Source: Candidatus Bathyoplasma sp. NZ
GTDB lineage: Bacteria > Bacillota_I > Bacilli_A > MAG-NZ
Assembly: GCA_013332095.1 (NCBI GenBank)
Contig: JABENI010000009.1
Coordinates: 1-64,000, forward strand
Direction: 5' to 3'
DNA: 64,000 nt
The notes below the pieces were generated by a model. The model was not told the origin of the DNA. It was given only the letters and a program-made list of their open reading frames with translations, and made no database searches. This document shows positions 9,652-18,152 of this stretch, piece after piece. Position 1 is the stretch's first letter. Each line of letters begins with the position of its first letter. The translations under genes were made by a program, and so were the position numbers.

Positions 9652-10233
9652 ATGAAAATATTTTTATTAGCATTTTTACTGAACCACTTAAATTATCAAG
9701 AAATTGTTTTTTTAGATAAAGGTGAATTGATTGAAGAAATTAATGAAAAAGATTTTAGACAATATTATGCTGAAATTGAATCTAAATTTTATGGTTGGAA
9801 TTCTAAACTTATCTATGATGAAGTTGATATTGTATTTGTCTCGAAAACATTATTTAGTTATAAAAATCAATCGACAGAGACCATTACCTATCAATACAAT
9901 TATGAATCAGGAAAAAGCGTGAAAGATTCAATGTCTTTTAGCGGTGACTTATCAGCAGAAGTGGATTTAAAGTACAAAAAAAACAATTTAAATTTAGGTG
10001 CAGAATTTAAAAAGAAATACGATGAGCAAAATACAACAAAAATTAATGAAAAATGGAAACTTGATATTAAAGTTGCCCCTTATACTAAAATGAGTTTAAA
10101 AATTAAGGGGGAAGGAAAATTATCATCAGGTGTAAGCAAGTTCTATTACTTTTTTATTCCTCTTAAAAAAGGAGGTTGGGAGATGATTGATATCTCATCT
10201 GAGTATTATTGGTTAAGTGAAGAATATGTTTAA
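9652..10233 (+). CDS. Exported protein with possible aerolysin/ETX-MTX2-like beta domain
   Basis: Start ATG 9652 is chosen because TGAAAGGAG at 9635-9643 is a good ribosome site 8 nt upstream; the ATG at 9634 lies inside that site. The N-terminus (KIFLLAFLL) is a short hydrophobic segment, plausibly a signal. The middle (~70-165) is a run of alternating Ser/Thr-rich strands: SYKNQSTETITYQYNYE, then a KSVKDSMSFSGDL segment, then VAPYTKMSLKIKG. This order (NxT strand, amphipathic insertion strand, PxxK/T return strand) resembles the ETX/MTX2 and aerolysin pore-forming fold. No database match was possible. It is first in an operon with a second exported protein and an ABC ATPase/permease pair. 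Confidence 0.45.
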   Translation: MKIFLLAFLLNHLNYQEIVFLDKGELIEEINEKDFRQYYAEIESKFYGWNSKLIYDEVDIVFVSKTLFSYKNQSTETITYQYNYESGKSVKDSMSFSGDLSAEVDLKYKKNNLNLGAEFKKKYDEQNTTKINEKWKLDIKVAPYTKMSLKIKGEGKLSSGVSKFYYFFIPLKKGGWEMIDISSEYYWLSEEYV

Positions 10234-11026
10234 AATAATAATTTTAGCAATTTCACTAATTGTTTTAACAAATATAAAAGTTAGTGATAAAACAGAAGTT
10301 TTAACTGTTCCTAGGTTACATGCTGCTGAATTTGATAATTTAAAAGTAGACTTATATTTTTTAAAGGAACACTACTTATATCAAACTGAACAAATTGCCA
10401 ATGCTTATCTAGTTAGTGACGAGATTAAAATACCTGTTGAAATAAACAATATTGTTTATAGCGGTGAAATAAAATATTTAAATAAAAAGTATCAAGTGTA
10501 CAGTTTTTATTTAATTCCTAAAGTAGAAGTTGATAAATTAGAAATAACTGCTGTTATCTTACAAATTGAATATCTTAATAACGAAACCTTTCAATTCGAA
10601 GTTGGAGATATAAGTTTAACAAAATCAAGCGATTACGACTACGATATTATTCTATTAAAACCTGTTGTAAATTCAAAAAACGATATTATCGCAATTCAAT
10701 TGGGAATAAGAACTACTGATAATCTTATAATTAAAAATATTAAAACTAGTTTTTCAGAGGTAACAGTTGAAAGTATTTATATGCTAGAAGAAGAAATAGA
10801 TATTTATGATGATTTAACTACCTTTTATAAAAAAAATCAAATAACGGATTTAAATATTAATTTAAAGACTAACCAAGAGATTAAATTATTATTAGTATTA
10901 AATAATTTAACTGATAAAAAAATTGAAGAACTTGTTTTAATAATTAACGATGAGATTTTAAAAAGTTTTCAATTTGCTCAAAAAAAAGAGTTAGAAGAGG
11001 TAAAAATTTATGAATTGTACTATTGA
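10226..11026 (+). CDS. Exported or membrane-anchored protein of unknown function
   Basis: The N-terminus MFKIIILAISLIVLTNI is a clear signal or anchor helix; the remaining ~245 residues look soluble and beta-rich. I recognise no family. ATG 10226 overlaps the end of the previous gene; a GTG at 10217 is an alternative start. Neither has a strong ribosome site, so translation probably relies on coupling to the upstream gene. Its stop overlaps the start of the ABC ATPase gene (11010) by 17 nt. The four genes 9652-12141 therefore read as one operon, in which this protein could be a surface partner of the transporter. Confidence 0.5.
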   Translation: MFKIIILAISLIVLTNIKVSDKTEVLTVPRLHAAEFDNLKVDLYFLKEHYLYQTEQIANAYLVSDEIKIPVEINNIVYSGEIKYLNKKYQVYSFYLIPKVEVDKLEITAVILQIEYLNNETFQFEVGDISLTKSSDYDYDIILLKPVVNSKNDIIAIQLGIRTTDNLIIKNIKTSFSEVTVESIYMLEEEIDIYDDLTTFYKKNQITDLNINLKTNQEIKLLLVLNNLTDKKIEELVLIINDEILKSFQFAQKKELEEVKIYELYY

Positions 11027-11534
11027 ACTTAAAAATTTAACCAAAAAATATGGCGCTGTAACAGTACTTGATAATTTAAATATAAAATTAAAAAAAGAAA
11101 AAATATTAGTCGTAGGAAATAATGGTAGTGGTAAAACAACTTTTATCAAATGTATATTAAACTTTTTAAAGTATCATGGATCGATAAAGATAGTTGGTGA
11201 TATTTCTTATGCCCCAGATAAATTGTATTTACCAGATGTTAAAGTAAAAGATTTCTTTAAAAATTTAAATATAAAAGTAAATAATATTTTTGATTTAGAC
11301 TTAGAGAGTAGAATCAAAAAATTATCTAAAGGTAACAAACAAAAAATAAACTTACTGCAATGCTTGAATAGAGAAACCGATATTTACATCTTAGATGAGC
11401 CTCTAGATGGATTAGATAAATATAGTAAACAGTCGTTTTTAAATGAACTGAAAATGATGGACAAACTAATAATAGTAGTCTCGCAAAGGAAAGAAGAATA
11501 TGATTTTTTTGAAAAAGTTATTACGTTTAAATAA
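11010..11534 (+). CDS. Short ABC transporter ATP-binding protein
   Basis: Walker A GNNGSGKTTF (about residues 36-45), the degenerate signature LSKGNKQK and Walker B IYILDEPLDGLD are all present. The 174-residue length is short for an ABC ATPase (normally 210-300), with a compressed region between Walker A and the signature. It begins inside the previous gene and ends inside the following permease gene. It probably energises the 11500-12141 membrane protein. Signatures of the type LSKGNKQK also occur in the peptide-exporter ATPase at 54453, so an export or immunity role is likely. Confidence 0.8.
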   Translation: MNCTIELKNLTKKYGAVTVLDNLNIKLKKEKILVVGNNGSGKTTFIKCILNFLKYHGSIKIVGDISYAPDKLYLPDVKVKDFFKNLNIKVNNIFDLDLESRIKKLSKGNKQKINLLQCLNRETDIYILDEPLDGLDKYSKQSFLNELKMMDKLIIVVSQRKEEYDFFEKVITFK

Positions 11535-12141
11535 AATACACAATATGTACATTGTCAGTAAGATTAAAAAAATAGTGATAGTAATAGCAATTATATTTTT
11601 GTTCATTTGTCTAAATGAACTATTTAAGTTTAATTTAAACAATAGATTAGTTTACTACCGAATTTACCAAGAAAGTTATTTATCTACTTTAACTAGAATA
11701 ATAAGATTTTTTTTGATTATTTTTTCAATCATTTTGTTTACGATAAACTTTAATCAAGAAAATGATAGTTACAAAGAAATTATTTTAAAGGATGACCGAA
11801 TTTACTTGTTTAGTAAACTGTTTAGTTTAATTATCCAACTACTCAAAGTATCTTTAATATTACTGCTAATATTTTTTACTAATGGAAAAATAGGATTATT
11901 AATTAATGATTTTAATATCCATTACTTTAACTTAATGTTAGAATGTTTAATTTATGGTTTGATTTCAGCAATAGCAACACTGTACATTAAAAATATTTTT
12001 AGTGTTGTATTAGTACTTATAATTTACTTTTGTCTAGAGTTTTTTAACTTCCAACTATATCAAAAAGCTTTTTTAATAAACATTCTAATATTGATACCGG
12101 TATTTATTATATTATATTTTAAATATTTAAAAAAAGAATAA
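11500..12141 (+). CDS. ABC transporter permease-like membrane protein
   Basis: The 213-residue protein is very hydrophobic, with about six predicted transmembrane segments (starting at residues ~22, 65, 105, 140, 160 and 190) and a lysine-rich C-terminus. It overlaps the ATPase gene by 35 nt and uses an AAAGGAAAG site about 9 nt before ATG. This is the expected partner arrangement for an ABC-2 type exporter. The cargo is unknown; the two exported proteins upstream are candidates for cargo or accessory subunits. Confidence 0.65.
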   Translation: MIFLKKLLRLNKIHNMYIVSKIKKIVIVIAIIFLFICLNELFKFNLNNRLVYYRIYQESYLSTLTRIIRFFLIIFSIILFTINFNQENDSYKEIILKDDRIYLFSKLFSLIIQLLKVSLILLLIFFTNGKIGLLINDFNIHYFNLMLECLIYGLISAIATLYIKNIFSVVLVLIIYFCLEFFNFQLYQKAFLINILILIPVFIILYFKYLKKE

Positions 12142-12295
12142 AGGACTATGAATAGTAAATATTTATTAAAAAAATTATCGAAACTTTATTGTTTTTAGCA
12201 AAAATTTATATTTTATTCTTTTAATTATTAAGATGAAATAAAACAATTACTAATATATGATGTTACTGTATAATAAAAATATAATGGGTGTAAAA

Positions 12296-13627
12296 ATGAA
12301 AATTAATGTAAAAGAATTTGCGTTACTGAAAGATACAAATTTTGAATTTTCTTCAAAAATTAATATTATAGGTGGGGTTAATGCGATTGGAAAAACTACT
12401 TTAAGTAGACTAATCTACTACTATGCTACGTTACTTTCTATAAATGAAAACGTACTTTTAAATTTATATAAAAAAACACATACTGAGATGTTTGTCGAAT
12501 GGCAGATGCGTGTGCAAATAAACAAAAATTATATAAATCGTGCAGCAAGTTCTGAGGAAACAACGGAAAAAATTGATGAATTGATTTTTAATTTACTTAA
12601 CAATATAGAAATAGCAGGATCTATTAAAGAAGTTAATAAATTATTTTATGAATTTAAGTCAAAGTTAAAAAACAAAATGTACTCCCGTTATACAGAACGT
12701 ATTTTCGATTTCGATGAAATGAAATTACCTGAAAAAATAAATGATATATCTGATGGTTTAATCAGTTTATTTAGAAATAGATTTTTTAATTTATCAAGTG
12801 AATGCTTTGAAGAAGTAACATTTGATATAAATGGTAAAAATGTAACTGATATTGAAATCATTAAAGAAAAAAAATCAAATGATAATTCAGATAATATCAG
12901 ATTTGAAAATGTAATTTACATCGACACTTCTAAAATATTATATAAACTTTCATCACTAGATAGATATTCTTCCTTGAATGTAAATAGAAAAGGAAAGCAG
13001 TATTACTTTCAAACTGAGATAATAGATGCTATAGATTTTTCAAAATATTTTAAACCATCTGATTATTTAATTGATAAAATAATTGAAAACGAAAAACCTA
13101 AAAAAGTTTCTGACCTTCTTAAATTAGATAAAATAGATAAATATTTAAACAAAATTGAAACGATCATGGGAGGTAAAGTAGTTAGAAAAACAGGTAGAAT
13201 AAAATTTCAATTAGAAAATGGAGAAGAGTTATCTTTAAATAATGTTGCGAGTGGAATTAAAATTTGGATACTGCTAACTGAAATATTACGCGCAAGTATT
13301 ATCAAAAAAAATTCACTAGTCATTATTGACGAACCAGAAGTACATTTACACCAAAATTGGATTTTAAAATTTGCACAGTTACTTATTGAACTTCAAAAAG
13401 AATTTGGATTTAAATTGATTATAAGTAGTCACAGTGGTTTATTTATTAAAACAATAAAATATTTGACAAACGATGATGAAGTATCTTATCACTACTTAAA
13501 AAAAGGGACTGATGGTTTTTCTAAATATGAAAAAACTAAAGATCCAAATAATATTTTAGTGAGTTTAGCTGAAGCATCGTATTATTTCGAAGAATTTTTG
13601 GAGGATAAAGATTCTAAAGATGAATAA
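12296..13627 (+). CDS. AAA family (OLD/AAA_21-like) ATPase
   Basis: The N-terminal MKINVKEFALLKDTNFEF followed by the P-loop GGVNAIGKTTLSR (about residue 30) and C-terminal VIIDEPEVHLHQNW plus IISSHSG define an ABC-type AAA ATPase of the kind found in overcoming-lysogeny-defect and abortive-infection systems. ATG 12296 is chosen over 12257 because GGGTG sits 7 nt upstream and the beta-strand start typical of the family begins here. The gene overlaps the small gene at 13620. It is probably one half of a two-gene defence module; no nuclease domain is visible in this protein. The module type (Septu-like, for example) cannot be decided because the partner is decayed. Confidence 0.7.
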   Translation: MKINVKEFALLKDTNFEFSSKINIIGGVNAIGKTTLSRLIYYYATLLSINENVLLNLYKKTHTEMFVEWQMRVQINKNYINRAASSEETTEKIDELIFNLLNNIEIAGSIKEVNKLFYEFKSKLKNKMYSRYTERIFDFDEMKLPEKINDISDGLISLFRNRFFNLSSECFEEVTFDINGKNVTDIEIIKEKKSNDNSDNIRFENVIYIDTSKILYKLSSLDRYSSLNVNRKGKQYYFQTEIIDAIDFSKYFKPSDYLIDKIIENEKPKKVSDLLKLDKIDKYLNKIETIMGGKVVRKTGRIKFQLENGEELSLNNVASGIKIWILLTEILRASIIKKNSLVIIDEPEVHLHQNWILKFAQLLIELQKEFGFKLIISSHSGLFIKTIKYLTNDDEVSYHYLKKGTDGFSKYEKTKDPNNILVSLAEASYYFEEFLEDKDSKDE

Positions 13628-13853
13628 ATATATGGTTTCAGATGACTGCTTTGACGAAATTAAAAAAGTCAGTTCTGATAATACTAATAATATAAGTGTT
13701 ATAGATAGTTGCAAAAAAATTATTAATTTAGACGAAAAAACTTCTTTGAAAATTATGTATTCTACTGATGAGAAAATAATTAAAGGAAGTACTCCGGATG
13801 GTATTCGTATAGCAGATTCTTTCTATTTAGGAGAGAATAATAAAATAAAATAG
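13620..13853 (+). CDS. Small unknown protein downstream of AAA ATPase, possibly truncated
   Basis: The 77-residue, Ser/Asp/Lys-rich product is not recognised. It overlaps the ATPase stop by 8 nt, a common arrangement for two-gene defence systems. The following 200 nt contain coding-like fragments in other frames (see 13854), so this may be the N-terminal piece of a larger partner that lost its reading frame. Confidence 0.4.
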   Translation: MNKYMVSDDCFDEIKKVSSDNTNNISVIDSCKKIINLDEKTSLKIMYSTDEKIIKGSTPDGIRIADSFYLGENNKIK

Positions 13854-14070
13854 AAGATGGTTAAAATTCTTTATCACATAGTGGTATCTATTAAAATTTC
13901 AATTTTGGACATATACCAGTAGGAGGAAGATTATTCTAATCCCACAAGAATTAAAATATACGATGAAAATAAAAAATTCATTCCGAGTTTGTACTAGCCC
14001 CTATCAATTTAAAGCAACTGTATTAGGAGAACAAACAAATATTAGAAGTATGGAAAGTGATAATCGCTAA
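13854..14070 (+). pseudogene. Decayed continuation of the ATPase partner gene
   Basis: Protein-like stretches appear in shifted frames, including FGHIPVGGRLF near 13911-13935, YSNPTRIKIYDENKKFIPS near 13935-13990 and a YQFKATVLGEQ-like piece near 14005-14035. They are separated by stops. Together they suggest that the 13620 gene once extended about 70 residues further. The domain is not recognisable. Confidence 0.35.
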
Positions 14071-14097
14071 AATATACCAAAAAATACTTTTTTATGT

Positions 14098-14226
14098 TAT
14101 AATGATATTAATATTGTTAGTTTCGTATAATTATCCACACATTAAACCAAAAGAACACCACATTAATTATCATGATACTAAAATAAAAAAATAAATTTGT
14201 TTAAATAAATTTAAGGAGGATTTAAA
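14098..14226 (+). promoter_or_regulatory. Possible promoter and leader of the secreted Ig-like protein gene
   Basis: A good -10 (TATAAT, 14098-14103) lies 123 nt before the ATG, with no clear -35. A strong AAGGAGG ribosome site is at 14213-14219. Between them is AT-rich sequence without an obvious hairpin. Confidence 0.3.
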
Positions 14227-14955
14227 ATGAAAGTTTTTAAAAGAGCAAGTTATTTATTAATGGCAGTAACATTAATAGTATTAATGTCGTCACCAAGTTT
14301 AGGTAAAGAGGTAAATGCAGCAGTTGATACAACTAGACCTGTAATACAACCAGTAGCAGATGCAAAAATACCGTTTTCTGATATTGACACTTGGAAACCA
14401 CCGAAGCCAATAGCGAAGGATAATGTTGATGGAGATATAAGTGAAAAAGTAGTACACACATTCTATCACAATATTGTGGGAGCCAGTTTTAATAGTTTAG
14501 AAGAAGCAAGAAAACAATTAAAAGCAGGGATCACTATAACAGTAAAATATATTGTTGCTGATACATCAGGAAATAGGGCAATATCAGTATCTGCAACCTT
14601 TACACCGGTAGATGATGATGCACCAAAAGATACCATAGCACCTATTATTAAAAGAATGAGAAATATAAGATACCGATATGGAACTAATTTTGATAAATGG
14701 ATTCCTAAATCAGGAAAAGCGTATGATAATGTAGACAGTGATATAAGTGATAAAATTGTACTTAAATATTACACAGCCGAAGGTACTCCATTAGTAGATT
14801 TAGAAGAAGCAAGAAGTGTTTTAAACAAAGGTAAAGATGTAGTGGTAACTTATGATGTGACAGATATTGCAGGTAATAAAGCAAGAACTAGAAAAGTACT
14901 TCATGATGTACGAAATATATGGGGCATAGAACCGTTTGACCCGCCAACTAGATAA
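14227..14955 (+). CDS. Secreted protein with two Ig-like (DUF5011/HYR-type) domains
   Basis: The N-terminal signal peptide has a KVFKR positive region, a hydrophobic core and a cleavage region around SLGKEVNAA (residues 1-35). Two tandem ~90-residue domains follow. Each has a DNVDGDIS/DNVDSDIS motif, a long insertion with LEEARKQL/LEEARSVL, and a closing VADTSGNRA/VTDIAGNKA strand. This is the HYR/DUF5011 pattern also seen in the giant surface protein at the window start. There is no C-terminal anchor or sorting signal, so it is likely secreted or loosely wall-bound. Function unknown. Confidence 0.7.
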   Translation: MKVFKRASYLLMAVTLIVLMSSPSLGKEVNAAVDTTRPVIQPVADAKIPFSDIDTWKPPKPIAKDNVDGDISEKVVHTFYHNIVGASFNSLEEARKQLKAGITITVKYIVADTSGNRAISVSATFTPVDDDAPKDTIAPIIKRMRNIRYRYGTNFDKWIPKSGKAYDNVDSDISDKIVLKYYTAEGTPLVDLEEARSVLNKGKDVVVTYDVTDIAGNKARTRKVLHDVRNIWGIEPFDPPTR

Positions 14956-15176
14956 AATAAATAGAGGCAATAAAAATAATATATGAATTTTGATTGTAAA
15001 TAATTTTAGTTTATATTTGATGCTTTCTATAGAGATAATTGAAAAACAAGAAACTCAAAAAAAATTATCGAATTAAGATGCAGACATCAATTCAAAATAT
15101 GCAGAGATTTTAGTTGAGAGTAAGTTGTTCAAAAAAGGTCTACTACAACAGATGTTTGTTTAAAATAAATAGAATG

Positions 15177-15212
15177 AAAATTGTATATATTACTTATACA
15201 ATTTTTATTTTT
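15177..15212 (+). terminator. Terminator in the 14956-15425 gap
   Basis: The stem AAAATTGTATA / TATACAATTTT has a 7-nt loop and a following T-rich run. The rest of this 470-nt gap shows only short frame-broken fragments. TTGACA at 15273-15278 is a possible -35 for the ABC genes, but no correctly spaced -10 is clear (TATAAT is 12 nt away, TATTAT 19 nt). Confidence 0.7.
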
Positions 15213-15425
15213 TATTCAATACTAATTGCTTACGTATTATAAAAATAAAGTTAAAAAATTTCAAATTTGTTGTTGACACGGTGATAAATATATAATCTAT
15301 TATAAAAAACTAGAACGATTAAAACATTGATTATTCAAATGTTTATATAACATTTTTCGAAGTAGGGCAGGACTATTATATTGGTAAATATACTAAAAAT
15401 AATATATTATAAGTTGAGGTGAAAT

Positions 15426-16349
15426 ATGGAAAATATATTAATTGTTAAAAATTTGAAGAAAAACTATAAAAAATTAGAAGCAGTAAAAGGTGTTTCATTC
15501 ACAATAGAAAAGGGTTCGTTTTTTTCATTTATAGGTCATAATGGTGCTGGTAAATCGACTACTATAAATATGATTAGTACATTACTTGAAAAAACAAGTG
15601 GGGAAATAATTATAGATGGATTGGTCATTGGAGAAGATGATGAAAAAATCAGAAAAAAAATAGGAATCGTTTTTCAAGATTCATTACTTGATAAAAACTT
15701 AACGGTTGAAGAAAATTTAAGACTTAGAGCTTCTTTTTATAAGATGAACAAAATAGATTTTGATAAAAGAATTAAAGACTTGAATAACACTATTATGGTG
15801 AATGACATTATTAAGCAAAGATATGGTAGTTTATCTGGGGGGCAAAGAAGAAGAGTTGATATTTTAAATGCTATTATCAACTTACCTAAGATATTAATCC
15901 TAGATGAGCCCACAACCGGTCTTGATCCTAAGTCTAGAAAAATAATTTGGAATAGTATTAAGAATTTGCAAAAAGATAGGGACATGACTGTTTTTTTAAC
16001 AACTCATTACATGGAAGAAACTCTTTGTAGTGACAAAGTTATAATAATTCATCATGGGGAAATTATATGTGAGGGAACACCGGAGACTCTGAGAAATGAA
16101 CATACTCAAGATACTTTGAATATTTTAAGTAATAACTTAGAAGAACTCGAAGAAGAATTGAGATCAAAAGATATTTCTTTTGAAGTTGATAAAGATAAAA
16201 TTATTGTTAAAATAAATAATTCAAAGGAAGCAATTCCGATCCTGTCTAATTTGAAAAAATTTGATTCATTCGAAGTTAGACGTGGGACAATGGACGATGT
16301 TTTCTTAAATGTCATAAGTAATTTTGAAAGAGAAGGTTTACATGAATAA
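15426..16349 (+). CDS. ABC transporter ATP-binding protein (DrrA/NatA type)
   Basis: The 307-residue drug/multidrug-type ABC ATPase has Walker A GHNGAGKSTT near residue 38, a Q-loop in VFQDS, signature LSGGQRRR, Walker B ILILDEPTTGLD and the switch His in TTHYMEE. The C-terminal ~75 residues form the extension typical of DrrA-like subunits (ending FEVRRGTMDDVFLNV). The ribosome site GAGGTG precedes ATG by 6-7 nt. Its stop overlaps the permease start, giving a two-gene exporter. The substrate is not evident; such pairs often give drug or peptide resistance. Confidence 0.88.
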   Translation: MENILIVKNLKKNYKKLEAVKGVSFTIEKGSFFSFIGHNGAGKSTTINMISTLLEKTSGEIIIDGLVIGEDDEKIRKKIGIVFQDSLLDKNLTVEENLRLRASFYKMNKIDFDKRIKDLNNTIMVNDIIKQRYGSLSGGQRRRVDILNAIINLPKILILDEPTTGLDPKSRKIIWNSIKNLQKDRDMTVFLTTHYMEETLCSDKVIIIHHGEIICEGTPETLRNEHTQDTLNILSNNLEELEEELRSKDISFEVDKDKIIVKINNSKEAIPILSNLKKFDSFEVRRGTMDDVFLNVISNFEREGLHE

Positions 16350-17217
16350 TTCAATTGCGATTACAAAAAGAAATATAAAAATATTTTTAAGAAATAAGAT
16401 ATCAGTAATTGGAATGCTTTTATTAGCATTAATTCCTTTACTGGTTACCCTGGTATTAAAAGACATTATGTCTTTGTGGTATGTCGATTCCTTTGATTCG
16501 AAAAGTGACGCTGTAACTGCTCTTATAGTGAGTACAATTGGTACTACAGTTAGTATGGTTATTTTAGTTACAACTTCAACTTTAGTTGGGCAAATATCAT
16601 CTGATTATGACAATAAAATTATGAGGAGTTTTTTAACCGCTCCGATAAAAAGAACTGAAATAGTAGTTAGTTATATGATTTCATCTTTATTAATGGCTTA
16701 TTTATTTAGTTTTATCACAATGATAATCGGGTGTTTATTAATTTTATTAGTAGGTGGTCAATTTATTGGAATAGGAACTTTAATTAAGTTAACATTATAT
16801 TTAATTCCATGTTCTTTAGCATTTTCAAGTTTTATGTTTATGCTTAATGCTAGAATCAAAACCATTTCAACTTCAAAAGTTGTCAACGGTCTTAATAGCG
16901 GTCTTATGCCACAAATTGCTGGAGCATATTTTCCCCTAACCCTTTTTCCGGTAATTGTGGTTAAAATATTGGCATTTCTACCTATATTACATGTTTTTAC
17001 TCTGTTAAAAAAAGTTATCGCAACTCCTACTATAATAGCTTTAACTAATGATAAAACACTAGCAGAACAAGAACAAGTACTCGAAGCACTCGGACTACGA
17101 GTGGTCATTGATGGATTTGTACTTACCGAGACAATCATGATTTTAGCTTTAATTGGATTTACAATTATATTTACTGCAATAAGTTTTTTAATGATGAAAA
17201 ATACAAAAGAAAAATAA
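16342..17217 (+). CDS. ABC-2 type permease
   Basis: About six transmembrane helices, with the conserved NRMRSFLTAPI-like motif (here MRSFLTAPIKRTEIV) between helices 2 and 3, identify an ABC-2 membrane subunit. ATG 16342 is chosen over the upstream TTG at 16324 because it overlaps the ATPase stop by 8 nt and has an AGAGAAGG site 6-7 nt upstream. The length is 291 residues. It pairs with the 15426 ATPase as an exporter of unknown cargo. A terminator follows at 17316. Confidence 0.85.
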   Translation: MNNSIAITKRNIKIFLRNKISVIGMLLLALIPLLVTLVLKDIMSLWYVDSFDSKSDAVTALIVSTIGTTVSMVILVTTSTLVGQISSDYDNKIMRSFLTAPIKRTEIVVSYMISSLLMAYLFSFITMIIGCLLILLVGGQFIGIGTLIKLTLYLIPCSLAFSSFMFMLNARIKTISTSKVVNGLNSGLMPQIAGAYFPLTLFPVIVVKILAFLPILHVFTLLKKVIATPTIIALTNDKTLAEQEQVLEALGLRVVIDGFVLTETIMILALIGFTIIFTAISFLMMKNTKEK

Positions 17218-17315
17218 TTTAATTGAATCTAACTAATAGTGTTTTAAATATTGAAACAATTATAAAATACAGTATTTTAGATACAATTATCAAGAATTAC
17301 TGATATTTAAAAACG

Positions 17316-17346
17316 AATCTCACTTTTGAAGAAGGGAGATTTTTTA
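17316..17346 (+). terminator. Terminator after the ABC-2 exporter operon
   Basis: The hairpin AATCTC(a)CTT / AAG(g)GAGATT is followed by TTTTTTATATG. It lies between the convergent ABC operons and may serve only the plus-strand genes. Nothing else is visible in 17218-17492. Confidence 0.65.
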
Positions 17347-17492
17347 TATGTAAATTAATTATCTTGTTTATTAGATTGATTATTAAGATTACTAGAAAAT
17401 TAAAAGACTAACTCCTTTGGAATTTAGGAATCAGTCCGTTTATATTAAATTAAGCCGTGCTTAATATCGCTAATCTAGTTCAAATATGTAAA

Positions 17493-18152
17493 CTATAAAC
17501 TGGAAATTAATCCATTTTTAATTTCAAAAACTCTGTCACATTTATCGGCAATATTTACATCATGTGTCACAACAACCATCGGTATATTATGTTGTTTAAC
17601 TAGTGTTCTTAAAATTTCAAAAACTTTCGTACTAGTATCAAAATCTAATGCTCCTGTTGGCTCATCAGCAAATATAATTGATGGTTTCAACAATAACATT
17701 CTCGCAATACTTACTCTTTGTCTTTCACCACCACTAAGTAAAGCAACAACTTTATCGATATAATCAGCTATTCCTAGTTCATGGAGTATTTTAAGTACCG
17801 ATTCCTCATCATAATTTATATTTGCAAATTTTAAAAGTAACTTAAGATTATCTCTAACAGTATAATATTCAATCAGATTATAATCTTGAAATATCATTCC
17901 TAGATTATTTAATCTAAATTTTCTTTTATCTACTTTTGATAATGCTAAAACATTTTGATCATTAATCGTATAACTATCACATTCAAAGCGTTCTTCTAAT
18001 AGACAAAGGGAATTTAACAAAGAAGTTTTTCCACTTCCACTCGATCCCATAACTGCATATATTTGACTACCTTCAATCTTAAAATCAAAACCTTTTAAAA
18101 CTGCTAAATCTCCATAACTCAATTTAATATTTTTAATTTCTATCTTACTCAT
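17493..18152 (-). CDS. ABC ATPase of a MacB/BceA-like exporter
   Basis: The 219-residue ATPase of the LolD/MacB/BceA class has GSSGSGKTSL, a Q-loop in FQDYN, signature LSGGERQRV, Walker B IIFADEPTGALD and switch His in VVTHD. The motif ADEPTGALD is typical of this class. It is the downstream gene of a minus-strand pair and overlaps the permease gene by 8 nt. Such pairs either export peptides or detoxify antimicrobial peptides at the membrane. No two-component system is adjacent, so a Bce-type sensing module is not proven. Confidence 0.85.
   Translation of the reverse strand: MSKIEIKNIKLSYGDLAVLKGFDFKIEGSQIYAVMGSSGSGKTSLLNSLCLLEERFECDSYTINDQNVLALSKVDKRKFRLNNLGMIFQDYNLIEYYTVRDNLKLLLKFANINYDEESVLKILHELGIADYIDKVVALLSGGERQRVSIARMLLLKPSIIFADEPTGALDFDTSTKVFEILRTLVKQHNIPMVVVTHDVNIADKCDRVFEIKNGLISSL

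Noticed and set aside
15273-15296. TTGACA/TATAAT promoter for the 15426 ABC genes
   Set aside because: The spacer is only 12 nt, too short for sigma-A; kept only as a possible -35.
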